Assembly: GCF_900100885.1 (NCBI RefSeq)
Contig: NZ_LT629692.1
Span: 1,488,001 to 1,552,000, forward strand
Reading direction: 5' to 3'
Length of the DNA: 64,000 nucleotides
Origin: Microbacterium pygmaeum
GTDB lineage: Bacteria > Actinomycetota > Actinomycetes > Actinomycetales > Microbacteriaceae
A program made the translations under genes and the position numbers. The notes under the pieces were generated by a model. That model was given only the letters and a program-made list of their open reading frames with translations. It was not told the DNA's origin and searched no databases. Each line of letters begins with the position of its first letter. Position 1 is the first letter of the stretch. Positions 42,156 to 50,512 of the stretch are shown piece by piece.

Positions 42156-43475
42156 ATGGCCAGTGCAAAAGGCGACGACGATCCTCCTGCTGACGTGAAG
42201 GATCAACGCGACGACAAGAAGGATCAAGGCGACGAGAAGGGCGTCGGTCGCGATAGAGAGCGTGCCCGTGAGAGCGATCGTCGCTATGCACAGGCGCACC
42301 GGGACCGAAGGGCGGCCAATTCTCGACGCTGGAGGGAGGCGCATCCGGAGCAGGCCAGGGCGCAGCGACGCCAGTGGAAGACCGATAACCCGGAACGGTC
42401 GAAGCAGCTCAATCGAGAGTCCGCGCGTCGCTCATATGGACGCGGACGCCGAACCGCAGCAATCCGCAGCCGAGCGAACGAGAGTTCGCGGCGATGGAAG
42501 CAAGCCCATCCTGAGCAGGTGCGCGAGTATCGACGACGATGGGTCGAAGCCAATCGCGAGCGGGTCCGCGAGTATTACCGCCGTTATCACGCGGACAACC
42601 GCGAACGAGTGAATGCTCGCGCCACGGCGCGACGTGATGCGGATCCGGAAAAGACCAAGCGTTCACGGAAAGCGTGGGCAGACCGCAACAAGCAGCGTCT
42701 TGCGGACTATCAACGTGCGTACCGAAGCAATCCGGATCGCTACGCAACGATTCTCGCCGCGAACTCGGCCGCGAAGCGATTGCGCACGCGACTGGAGCGG
42801 GCCGGCCTGCCGACTCGACGAATGCACAAGGTGCTCGCTGCGGAACGACGCGGCAACGACTCTCGGGCTAACGACTTCTTTGCTGACCCGTTCCGATCGG
42901 AGCACGTGAACCAGCTCATGTGGCTTTCCTCCTTGCTGACTGAGCATGTTCTCGCGGATGGCCCGCGGATGCGCGAGTTTGCAGGCTCATACGTGGCGTT
43001 CCGTGCGCGAATGGGGCTGCCAGCTATAGACGGCGAGGATTTCCTTTACGCCCATGCCGCACAAGTCGTCAGTGATCGAATGCGCGGCATCGACCTGCTG
43101 ACAAGCCGCGACGTCGCCGCCGCAGTTCGCAGCGCGAGGGTCGCCGTAGCTGAGCGCGAACGACTTGCGCAGCGGCAGGCTTTTGCGCGGAGGTTGGAAT
43201 CCCACCTACGGAGGAACGCTCGCCGGCTGCGGGAGGACGCGCGACTGGAGAAGGTCGTCCGCACTCACACCGGCAAGACTCGATCTGCAGTCGAGGAACT
43301 CGTGCTGCGCATGGCAATCGAGGAGGTCGTCTCCTCCGGTGGGCTCCCCAGCGGTCTGACAAAGGCGGACCTTCGTCAGGTCGTGGAGGCGTTTCGCAGG
43401 AGAGCGGTACTTGAGGTTTCCGTCGATGCCCTGCACGTTCCGCGGTTGCGAGCGTCACAATCACTTGGTCTCTGA
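42156..43475 (+). CDS. large, highly basic repeat protein, unknown function
   Basis: 439 residues. Residues 30-190 are extraordinarily rich in Arg and carry repeats of the form RRW(R/K)xAHPEQ-R-RRW (two clear copies) and a related EANRERVREYYRRYHADN unit. The C-terminal half is mixed helical with VEELVLRMAIEEVVSSGGLPSG. A similar repeat region precedes HNH nucleases in some actinobacterial proteins, but no HNH motif is visible here. It may bind DNA or RNA non-specifically. Its stop overlaps the next start (TGATG). Confidence 0.65.
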   Translation: MASAKGDDDPPADVKDQRDDKKDQGDEKGVGRDRERARESDRRYAQAHRDRRAANSRRWREAHPEQARAQRRQWKTDNPERSKQLNRESARRSYGRGRRTAAIRSRANESSRRWKQAHPEQVREYRRRWVEANRERVREYYRRYHADNRERVNARATARRDADPEKTKRSRKAWADRNKQRLADYQRAYRSNPDRYATILAANSAAKRLRTRLERAGLPTRRMHKVLAAERRGNDSRANDFFADPFRSEHVNQLMWLSSLLTEHVLADGPRMREFAGSYVAFRARMGLPAIDGEDFLYAHAAQVVSDRMRGIDLLTSRDVAAAVRSARVAVAERERLAQRQAFARRLESHLRRNARRLREDARLEKVVRTHTGKTRSAVEELVLRMAIEEVVSSGGLPSGLTKADLRQVVEAFRRRAVLEVSVDALHVPRLRASQSLGL

Positions 43476-43828
43476 TGAACGAATTCGATGCTGCGGAGCA
43501 ACCGAGATGTCCCGACTGTTGGGTAGTTATGCATAACACATCGAACGGATGGAAATGCGCGCCCTGTGGCTTCGAGCTGCAATATGAGCAGGGGCTGACG
43601 ACGCTCCGCCCGAGTTCAACGGACCGTCCATTCATGGCGGTTGAAGCGCGACCAATCAGGCGAATCGTGACGATTTCTGATCCAACTCCTATTCGTCTCT
43701 GGTCTCCAATTATGGATTGGCGCGCCCGCGGCGGGTTAGTGTCCACCGCGGACGGCGGGCCAGCACCGGTACATCGACCTTGTGCCGGCCCGCAAGCGTT
43801 TGCTATTCGCCGGAGGGTCGCGCCATGA
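43475..43828 (+). CDS. small zinc-ribbon protein, last gene of the element
   Basis: A 117-residue frame. The N-terminal 40 residues hold a CPDC-x15-CAPC zinc ribbon (RCPDCWVVMH, GWKCAPCGFEL). The C-terminal part has no features and runs 26 bases into the convergent SDR gene, so the C-terminal extension may be accidental read-through past the element border. It is translationally coupled to the basic repeat protein. Confidence 0.55.
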   Translation: MNEFDAAEQPRCPDCWVVMHNTSNGWKCAPCGFELQYEQGLTTLRPSSTDRPFMAVEARPIRRIVTISDPTPIRLWSPIMDWRARGGLVSTADGGPAPVHRPCAGPQAFAIRRRVAP

Positions 43829-44531
43829 CTTCGTGGATGGCGAAGTGTCGGGGCCGGGTGACGGCGAAGGTGATGACTTCGGCTATGTCGTCGCCGGTGA
43901 CTTCGACGGTGCTGTAGAGCTGCTGGATTCCCTGGCGCATTCCTTCGTGGGTGGTGTGTTGGGGCAGTTCGGTCGCGACGGCACCCGGCTCGACGACCGT
44001 CACGCGGACGGCGGGCTTGAGCTGTTGGCGCAACGCCTCGGACCAGCCGTTCAGTCCCCACTTGGTGGCGGCATAGACGCCGTTGACGGCGACGGCGGTG
44101 CGGCCGGCGACGGAGGAAATGTTGATGATGTCGCCTGCGCCGTTCGCAGTGAGCTGGTCCAGGAACACCTCGGTCGCGGTCATCGCGCCGAGAAGGTTGA
44201 CGTCGATCATGCGCTTGTAGTCGTCCTTCTGCTCGGAGCCGAACGGACCCAGCAGCATCAGGCCGGCGTTGTTGACGAGCACGTCTGCGCCGCCGAGCTC
44301 GTCCTGCACGCGCAGCGCTGCGGCAACGAGGGCATCGCGGTCGGTGACGTCAGCCTCGATCGCGATTGCTCCGTCACCGATCTCGGCGGCGAGGGATTCG
44401 AGGCGGTCGACACGGCGAGCGAGGAGGGCGACCCGGTAGCCGGCCGAGGCGAGGTGGCGGGCGGTGGCTTCGCCGATGCCGGAGGATGCGCCGGTGATGA
44501 CGGCGACGAGCGGTCGAGAGTTCTCGGTCAT
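43803..44531 (-). CDS. short-chain dehydrogenase/reductase
   Basis: A 242-residue classical SDR. The cofactor motif TGASSGIG is near residues 13-20, NNAG follows strand four, the catalytic Ser is in NISSVAG, and the YAATK motif supplies Tyr and Lys. It probably uses NADP(H), given ARRVDRLE after strand two. The start at 44531 places the Rossmann fold at the N-terminus. It is divergent from an XRE regulator gene that likely controls it. The substrate is unknown. It marks the first non-element gene on the right side. Confidence 0.88.
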   Translation of the reverse strand: MTENSRPLVAVITGASSGIGEATARHLASAGYRVALLARRVDRLESLAAEIGDGAIAIEADVTDRDALVAAALRVQDELGGADVLVNNAGLMLLGPFGSEQKDDYKRMIDVNLLGAMTATEVFLDQLTANGAGDIINISSVAGRTAVAVNGVYAATKWGLNGWSEALRQQLKPAVRVTVVEPGAVATELPQHTTHEGMRQGIQQLYSTVEVTGDDIAEVITFAVTRPRHFAIHEVMARPSGE

Positions 44532-44546
44532 GAAGATCCCAATTCT

Positions 44547-44564
44547 GTGCATCTTGCGGTGCAC
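44547..44564. promoter_or_regulatory. possible operator in the SDR/XRE divergent promoter
   Basis: An inverted repeat GTGCA-N8-TGCAC lies between the divergent SDR and XRE genes, 16 bases upstream of the SDR start. It is a candidate binding site of the XRE regulator; such short repeats also occur by chance. Confidence 0.3.
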
Positions 44565-44710
44565 GCTGACGATGGACTGGCTTTCAACGTTAGGACGGAA
44601 CCGTCCAGCGGTGAGAGTTACCAGTAGTCGCTCCCAATCGTGCCGGAACGGCCAGTGGGAGCGTCTGCTGGTATCTCACAGGGAAGACAGTTCTCCTTTA
44701 CCGTTGCCGT

Positions 44711-45577
44711 ATGGATGCCAAGCAGGAGGTGCAGCAGTTTCTCACCGCCGCGCGCGGCAGGATCTCGCCCGAGCAGGCCGGAGTGTCGTTCTTTGCTGGG
44801 GAGCGTCGTGTGCCTGGACTGCGGCGTGAGGAAGTCGGTCAGCTCGCCGGCGTCAGCACCGCCTATTACACGAAGATGGAACGGGGCGATCTGAGAGGTG
44901 TTTCCGAAGGGGTGCTGCTCGCGGTCGCTCGCGGTCTCCAATTGGATGACGCCGAAACGACGCATTTGTTGAATCTGGGCCGGGCATTCAACGGTCCGAC
45001 CCGGCTCCACCGATCCCGGCCTGGCCGGAAGGTGTCGCCAGGGATCGTGCAGCTGATCGATACGATGCGCGACGTTCCCGTGGTGGCGCAGAATCATCTG
45101 ACGTTCCCTGTCGCCTCGAATGCTCTCGGTCGGGCTCTCTTCCACGACCTGTTCCCGCCAGACGCCGAACCGCTCAACCACGCCCTGTTCATCTTTCTGG
45201 ACGAGCGTGCCCGGACGTTCTACCCAGACTGGGAAGAGAACGCGCATCACACCGTCTCTGCGATGCGACTTGCCGCTGGGCGCGATCCTGATGACCGCGG
45301 GCTGATCGCTTTGGTTGGTCGCCTAGCCACGCAGAGCCGGGAGTTCCGCACCATGTGGGGCGGCCACACGGTACGAGCGCACGTGTCCGGCAGCAAACGG
45401 ATCAACCATCCGCTGGTCGGGCTCATCACCGTGTCCTACGAGGTGCTGCCTGTTCCCGCGTCTCCCGGCGTCAGCATCACCAGCTTCCTCACCGAGCCTG
45501 CTACCCCATCCGCGGACGCGATCGATCTGCTGCGCACCATGATCGCCGATCCAGTGCAGGCACAACCAGATCGGTAG
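44711..45577 (+). CDS. XRE-family regulator with MmyB-like ligand-binding domain
   Basis: A 288-residue protein. The N-terminal helix-turn-helix (ERRVPGLRREEVGQLAGVST then YYTKMERGDLRG, about 30-65) is followed by the MmyB-like C-terminal domain (DVPVVAQNHLTFPVASNALG, DERARTFYPDWEENA). This family typically controls a divergent oxidoreductase gene, here the SDR at 43803-44531, in response to a small lipophilic ligand. It is convergent with the sugar dehydrogenase gene 21 bases away. Confidence 0.9.
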   Translation: MDAKQEVQQFLTAARGRISPEQAGVSFFAGERRVPGLRREEVGQLAGVSTAYYTKMERGDLRGVSEGVLLAVARGLQLDDAETTHLLNLGRAFNGPTRLHRSRPGRKVSPGIVQLIDTMRDVPVVAQNHLTFPVASNALGRALFHDLFPPDAEPLNHALFIFLDERARTFYPDWEENAHHTVSAMRLAAGRDPDDRGLIALVGRLATQSREFRTMWGGHTVRAHVSGSKRINHPLVGLITVSYEVLPVPASPGVSITSFLTEPATPSADAIDLLRTMIADPVQAQPDR

Positions 45578-45598
45578 GCGGCAGTCCACGGGGATGCC

Positions 45599-46696
45599 CT
45601 ATGGTGCGGTGACGGGAACCTGCAGGATGCGGTCGTCACCATCGCCGGGGTCGCCACGACCATCAGTGTTGTTCGTCACGATCCACAGCATGCCGTCGGG
45701 GCCGGGCAGCACGCTGCGCAGCCGACCGTACTCGCCTGCGTAGTAATCCTGCGACGTGTCCAGATCCGCGGTGGGTACCGCGCGAAGGACCTCGCCGCGA
45801 AGGTTGGCGATGAAGATGGTGTCATCAATCACGGTCAGTCCGCTGGGGCTGGCGTCGTCCGGAGCCCAGTACTGAACCGGGTCGACGTAATCGTTTCCAC
45901 CTCCCGGTCCCTCTACCTCGGGCCAACCGTAGTTCGCGCCGGCCTGGATGACGTTCAGTTCGTCCCACGCGTCTTGACCGAACTCGGCGGCAAACATCGT
46001 CCCGTCAGACGCCCACCCCAAGCCCTGCACGTTGCGGTGACCGAGGCTGTACACGAGCGAGCCCGGGAACGGGTTGTCTGCCGGCGCCGCGCCGTCGGGC
46101 GTCATCCGGAGGATCTTCCCGTTGAGCCGCTCCTCGTCCTGTGCGGCGGCGCCGTTGCCGGCATCTCCCACCGACGCGTACAACATCCCATCTGGGCCGA
46201 AGGCGATTCGGCCGCCGTCGTGGAAGCTGTTCGTCGGCAGACCATCCACCACCACCTCTTCGACGCCCAGCGAAAACGAGCCTGCGGAGCCCTCAACAGT
46301 AAAGCGTTCGATCCGGTTGTCATCCGCGGTTGTCGAGTACGCGAAGAGCGTGCTGTCGTTACCGACCGCGAGGCCCAGCAGACCCGACTCCATCGTGTGC
46401 TGCACGTCCGGAACCGTGCCCACCAGGCGAGTGCTGCCACCCGGCAGCACCTCGAGGATGTCGCCGGAGTTGCGCGAACTGATCAGTGCAGTGCCCTTGA
46501 ATAGCACGACGTCCCACGGCGCCCCGAGCCCAGTCACGACCTCGGTCGGCGTTCCCGTCAGCGTCGCCATCGGCGACGTTGCAAACGAGTTAGGCGCCGT
46601 CGCGGTGTTTATGGATACGGGCATGCGAGCTGAGCACCCGGCCAGCAGCACGCCGGCCGTGGCCAGCACCGCTGCGGTACGGATCGGGTGTCGCAT
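45599..46696 (-). CDS. secreted PQQ-dependent sugar dehydrogenase-like lipoprotein
   Basis: 365 residues. A lipoprotein signal (VLLAGC, Cys about 20) directs it to the outer face of the membrane. The rest is a GSDH-type beta-propeller: ESGLLGLAVG, GGRIAFGPDGMLYASVGDAG, GHRNVQGLGWASDGTMFAAEFGQDAWDELN and NYGWPEVEG. Such quinoproteins oxidise aldoses or sorbosone, passing electrons to the respiratory chain; the cofactor must be imported or made elsewhere. The ATG at 46696 follows GGAGA; one at 46711 is an alternative. It stands alone. Confidence 0.88.
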   Translation of the reverse strand: MRHPIRTAAVLATAGVLLAGCSARMPVSINTATAPNSFATSPMATLTGTPTEVVTGLGAPWDVVLFKGTALISSRNSGDILEVLPGGSTRLVGTVPDVQHTMESGLLGLAVGNDSTLFAYSTTADDNRIERFTVEGSAGSFSLGVEEVVVDGLPTNSFHDGGRIAFGPDGMLYASVGDAGNGAAAQDEERLNGKILRMTPDGAAPADNPFPGSLVYSLGHRNVQGLGWASDGTMFAAEFGQDAWDELNVIQAGANYGWPEVEGPGGGNDYVDPVQYWAPDDASPSGLTVIDDTIFIANLRGEVLRAVPTADLDTSQDYYAGEYGRLRSVLPGPDGMLWIVTNNTDGRGDPGDGDDRILQVPVTAP

Positions 46697-46711
46697 TCTG
46701 GTGATCTCCAT

Positions 46712-47265
46712 TCCGTTGCACGGTTTCCCTTCGACGCTATGCGCGCAGGATGTCGAGGTGGGAGCTAGAGACTGTACCTCCCACCGTCAGCCGTTGGCGG
46801 CGAAGGCATGGCTGAACGATTGCCCGCCGCGGACAAGCGGGATCGCGATCGCCTTCATCCCTCACATGCGGGAGCGAAAACGAGAACATCGTCGATGCTG
46901 CCGCAGTGCTGCTTCGGGAGGTGCCGCCGCTCTAGGTGCTGCTCGGCTGGCTCGACCTGTTCTCTGGCGCGACCGCACCAGTAAGGCGGATGCAACGCCC
47001 CACGACGTGTGGATGGGCTGCCAGCGGAGTGGCGCTCGTGGCAGGACGACGCGAGCCGCGCGCTCGCGCGGCGGTTGAACGAAGCAATTGAGCGAGGTGT
47101 CTCGGGCTGAGCGCGGGCGGTGAGGTCAGCGCGCCGCCATTTTGCGAGCGGTCGAGCCATCGGGTCCACTTCACGGCTTTGAGGATCGAGGGCGTAGAGT
47201 CTGCGCCCAGAGACCGTTCTCTGGCGGTCGTACCTGGCCATTACCTGACGATCAGGAAGAGATAG
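46712..47265. other. 554-base intergenic stretch with a possible decayed gene
   Basis: No intact gene was found. On the + strand, a protein-like segment reads VDGLPAEWRSWQDDASRALA and RRLNEAIERGV up to a TGA near 47110. Another frame just upstream reads RTSKADATPHDVW. Together they look like one coding region interrupted by a frameshift near 47010. The remainder upstream of the SDR start has no recognised signal other than its ribosome-binding site AGGAAGAG. Confidence 0.35.
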
Positions 47266-48084
47266 ATGAAGAGTTGGTTGATTACAGGGGCATCTCGCGG
47301 GCTCGGCCTTGCGCTGGCTAACGCCGTTCTGGAACGCGGAGACAATGTCGTACTCGGTGCGCGCGACACCGCATCGTTGGAGACGGTCATTGCCGCCCAC
47401 CCGCAGAATGCTCTCGTGGTACCGCTCGATGTGACGAGAGAAGATGGGATCGCACACGCCGTCGAGTCCGCACGCGAACGGTTCGGATCGATCGACGTTC
47501 TCGTGAACAATGCCGGCTATGGATACCGCGCAGCGCTGGAAGAGGGCGAACCAGAAGCCATCCGCCGCCAGTTCGACACAAACGTCTGGGGTCCGGTCAA
47601 TCTCATGAAGGCGGTACTTCCGGGGATGCGTGCTACCCGCTCGGGTGCGATCGTGAACGTGTCGTCGATCAGCGCGCGCCGGTGTCCTCCCGGCTCCGGC
47701 TACTACTCCGCCAGCAAAGCGGCGCTGGAGAGCATCTCGAACGCAGTGCGCAAAGAGGTGGAGCCGCTGGGCATCACTGTCACGATCGTCGAACCGGGCT
47801 CGTTCCGAACGCACTTCTCTAGCAGTTCGCTGGACATCTCTCCGGTCATCATCGACGACTACGCTCCGACGGCTGGTGCACGCCGACGGCGCTTTGAAGG
47901 GACGCAACCAGGCGATCCGGACAAGGCCGCCGAGGTCATCATCCGCGCTGTTGCCGACGACAACACTCCGTCGTTCCTCTTATTGGGAGCTGACGCACTC
48001 GAAACGTTCGAAGCCGTCGCCGCGGAGCAGGCCGCCGTGGTCGATCAGTGGCGGGCCGCCACGTTGGCCACAGCCTTCGATTAG
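47266..48084 (+). CDS. short-chain dehydrogenase/reductase
   Basis: A 272-residue SDR. TGASRGLG (about 7-14), NNAG and the catalytic SSISARR...YYSASKAAL segment (Ser, then Tyr-x3-Lys) are all present, so it should be active. The C-terminal extension (DPDKAAEVIIRAVADDNTPS) is typical of the 'SDR with VEPG' group (TIVEPGSFRTHF). It lies immediately upstream of the operator/promoter region of the ABC transporter operon but has its own ribosome-binding site and a gap before it. The substrate is unknown. Confidence 0.9.
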   Translation: MKSWLITGASRGLGLALANAVLERGDNVVLGARDTASLETVIAAHPQNALVVPLDVTREDGIAHAVESARERFGSIDVLVNNAGYGYRAALEEGEPEAIRRQFDTNVWGPVNLMKAVLPGMRATRSGAIVNVSSISARRCPPGSGYYSASKAALESISNAVRKEVEPLGITVTIVEPGSFRTHFSSSSLDISPVIIDDYAPTAGARRRRFEGTQPGDPDKAAEVIIRAVADDNTPSFLLLGADALETFEAVAAEQAAVVDQWRAATLATAFD

Positions 48085-48094
48085 CCGGCGGGCG

Positions 48095-48115
48095 TGGTTA
48101 ATCATTGACTAATCA
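48095..48115. promoter_or_regulatory. candidate FadR/GntR operator, site A
   Basis: A near-perfect 21-bp dyad centred at 48105: the left half is TGGTTAATCA and the right half TTGACTAATCA. It lies upstream of the promoter of the transporter operon. Related sequences occur at 48187, 56533, 61435 and 61512. Confidence 0.65.
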
Positions 48116-48149
48116 GTGCGGATCATCAAGAACTTCGGCGGAATATTTA

Positions 48150-48202
48150 TTGCGAGATGGAGACATGGCCTGTACATTGAAGTCAATGGTCAATCATTGG
48201 CC
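48150..48202 (+). promoter_or_regulatory. promoter of the transporter operon with operator site B
   Basis: A -35 TTGCGA (48150-48155), 17-base spacer and -10 TACATT (48173-48178) form a good sigma-A-type promoter. Operator site B, TGGTCAATCATTGGCC (48187-48202), lies at or just after the expected start point, a position suited to repression. The start codon of the binding-protein gene is 42 bases further downstream. Confidence 0.6.
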
Positions 48203-48244
48203 TGAGCAGCGGATCAGACGTTCCGCCCGTACAAGGGAGTACAC

Positions 48245-49291
48245 ATGAAGGTACGAGTCTGTCGATTCGTCGCAGTAGGCATTGTCGCTGCTTTCGCGCT
48301 TGCGGGATGCAGCACACAAGCAGGCAGCGAAGGGGGCGCATCACCCGAAACTTCCAGCGAACTGAGCCCCGAACTCGCCGAACTCTACGAGGCAGCACAG
48401 CAAGAGGGGCCGCTGACCTGGTACGGCAGCTACGACCCGCCCAGCATGGAGGCCGCCATCTCGGCGTTCGAATCCACCTACCCGGGATTGCGTGTCGACT
48501 ACCTCCGCCTGACGAGCGGTCAGTTGAACACGCGGTTCAGCCAGGAGATCGAGGCGAATGCTCCAACCGCCGACGTAATCACCGTGGGGGACCCGCTATT
48601 CGTCGCCACCGCGGGCGAGAACGAGTGGCTGACACCGCTAGAGCGTGATGAACTACCATCGGTCGCGGCTCTCGACGATGAGTGGTACCACGACGGATTT
48701 CCGACGACTGTTATCAATGTCTTCGGCATCGCTTACAACTCAGACCTCGTCGAAGAGCCTCCGACGTCATGGGAAGACGTCATCGACCCGGCGTTCAAAG
48801 GCAAGACCGTCTTCGGCGACTACCGCGCCGCATCGCTGTATGCGTACCAGGGCGCGCTTTGGGCCGAGCGCGAGGGCATGGACTATCTCGAAGATCTCGC
48901 GGCGCAGGATCTCATCTTCGTAGACAGCATCATCCCAGGCATCCAAAAGGTGGCTAGTGGCGAAGCTCTGGTGGCGCTCGCCGTGACTCCCTCCACGACT
49001 ACAGAACTCGTCGAGGCTGGTGCACCCATCGAGGTCGTCTTCCCTGATTGGTATTCCATCGGCGAGCTGCTTAGCGGAATCGCTTCCAACACGGACGCGC
49101 CGAGCTTCTCTCGTCTCTTCGTCGACTTCTTGCTATCCGAGCAAGGCCAGGAGGCGCTGGTCTCCACGGGAGGTGCGTCGCCGATCAACTCGGAGGGCAG
49201 CATTCCGCTCGGCGACGGCTATGTGCGACCGGATTACGAGGCGCTCCCTGAAGATCGAGAGCTGCTTCAGAGTGTCTTCAACCTTCCCTAA
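48245..49291 (+). CDS. ABC transporter substrate-binding lipoprotein (family 1, Fbp-like fold)
   Basis: A 348-residue lipoprotein with lipobox ALAGC (Cys 22). The mature part matches ferric-type extracellular binding proteins (GPLTWYGSYDPPSMEAAISAFES, FGIAYNSDLVEEPPTSWEDVID, ALVALAVTPSTTTELVEAG). The same fold also binds phosphonates, polyols and organic acids, so iron is not implied. Coupling of the transporter to a crotonase gene suggests the ligand is the organic acid degraded by this locus (inference). It is first in the operon. Confidence 0.9.
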   Translation: MKVRVCRFVAVGIVAAFALAGCSTQAGSEGGASPETSSELSPELAELYEAAQQEGPLTWYGSYDPPSMEAAISAFESTYPGLRVDYLRLTSGQLNTRFSQEIEANAPTADVITVGDPLFVATAGENEWLTPLERDELPSVAALDDEWYHDGFPTTVINVFGIAYNSDLVEEPPTSWEDVIDPAFKGKTVFGDYRAASLYAYQGALWAEREGMDYLEDLAAQDLIFVDSIIPGIQKVASGEALVALAVTPSTTTELVEAGAPIEVVFPDWYSIGELLSGIASNTDAPSFSRLFVDFLLSEQGQEALVSTGGASPINSEGSIPLGDGYVRPDYEALPEDRELLQSVFNLP

Positions 49292-49327
49292 GTCCCCAAA
49301 GCCGATGCTAAACAACGGAGAGTGAAG

Positions 49328-50512
49328 ATGGAATCGCGTCGAATCAGCGTGCACGGAGCGAGCAAACGCTTCGTCCGTCAAGACAAATCGGTGACGAATG
49401 CCCTCGACGACGTATCCTTCGAGGTCGAGGAAGGCGAGTTCCTCGTCCTCCTCGGCCCTTCGGGCTGCGGCAAGTCGACGCTCCTGCGTGCGATCGCGGG
49501 ACTCGAACGCCTCGACACCGGCTCGATCGAGCTTGGCGGTGTAACGGTTCTCGATCGCGCGGCCAAGGTGGATGTCCCCACCGAGCGTCGCCGGATTAGC
49601 ATGATGTTCCAGTCTTACGCGCTCTGGCCGCATATGACGATCGCGCAGAATGTGGCGTACCCGTTGCGAGCACGCGGAGTCGCCCGGGCCGATACCGCCG
49701 TTCGTGTGCGCCAAGCGCTTGAGTCGGCGGGCATCGGTGAGCTGAGTGAGCAGTATCCCGGCCAGGTCAGTGGCGGCCAGGCGCAGCGAGTCGCCCTCGC
49801 TCGCGCCCTGGTATCTCGTGACGGCATCATCCTGTTCGATGAACCACTGTCGAATGTCGATGCGAAGGTTCGTGAGCAGCTCCGTGCCGAAATCGCGCGC
49901 CTGCATCGAGAGTTCGGGTTCACCGCGGTGTACGTCACCCACGATCAGGAGGAGGCATTAACCCTCGCCTCCCGGATCTGCGTGATGCGGAAAGGCAAGA
50001 TCTGGCAGTCGGGCACGCCCGAAGAGGTCTACGACCGTCCGAATACCGCCTACGTTGCGAGGTTCCTCGGCTCGGTCAACGAGATCCCCGGTCGCTTCGA
50101 CGGCGATCGCGCAGGGGGCCTCGCCCTGATCTCCACCTCGGTCGGCCAGCTTCCCGTCGAGTACCTCGACGGCGATGAGGGCGTCGTCACTGTCTTCTCG
50201 CGTCCGGAGTCGTGGCGTATCCTCTCGGCGACCGACGCGCGCTCGGACGCCGCGATCGCACTCAAGGGCATCGTGGAAGAGGTCGTGTTCCTCGGCTCGT
50301 TCTCAGACGTCCGCGTAGCGGTCGGTGAGGCCGTGATCACCGTCCGCTCAATGGATCGTTCGGTGCAGATCGGTCAGGAGGTCGAGATAGAGGTCTTACG
50401 TGCCAGCCTTTTCGCGCACCCCGGTATCGAGGAGGCGCCAGTCGACACGACTCCTGTCGTTCCAGAAGAGACCCCCGTCATCGTCGATCGGCGTTCGGCG
50501 GTAGTACTGTGA
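49328..50512 (+). CDS. ABC transporter ATP-binding protein (FbpC/PotA-like)
   Basis: A 394-residue ATPase. Walker A is LGPSGCGKST (about 43-52), the signature is VSGGQAQRVALARAL, Walker B is IILFDEPLSNVDAK, and the switch His is in VTHDQEEA. A C-terminal TOBE-like region follows from about 240. The ATG at 49328 is preferred over GTG 49322 because GGAGAG is six bases upstream of it. Its stop overlaps the permease GTG (GTGA). Confidence 0.94.
   Translation: MESRRISVHGASKRFVRQDKSVTNALDDVSFEVEEGEFLVLLGPSGCGKSTLLRAIAGLERLDTGSIELGGVTVLDRAAKVDVPTERRRISMMFQSYALWPHMTIAQNVAYPLRARGVARADTAVRVRQALESAGIGELSEQYPGQVSGGQAQRVALARALVSRDGIILFDEPLSNVDAKVREQLRAEIARLHREFGFTAVYVTHDQEEALTLASRICVMRKGKIWQSGTPEEVYDRPNTAYVARFLGSVNEIPGRFDGDRAGGLALISTSVGQLPVEYLDGDEGVVTVFSRPESWRILSATDARSDAAIALKGIVEEVVFLGSFSDVRVAVGEAVITVRSMDRSVQIGQEVEIEVLRASLFAHPGIEEAPVDTTPVVPEETPVIVDRRSAVVL

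Noticed and set aside
42156..42700. CRISPR-like or DNA repeat array in the Arg-rich region
   Set aside because: The repetition is at protein level with variable codons; there are no regular direct DNA repeats and spacers.
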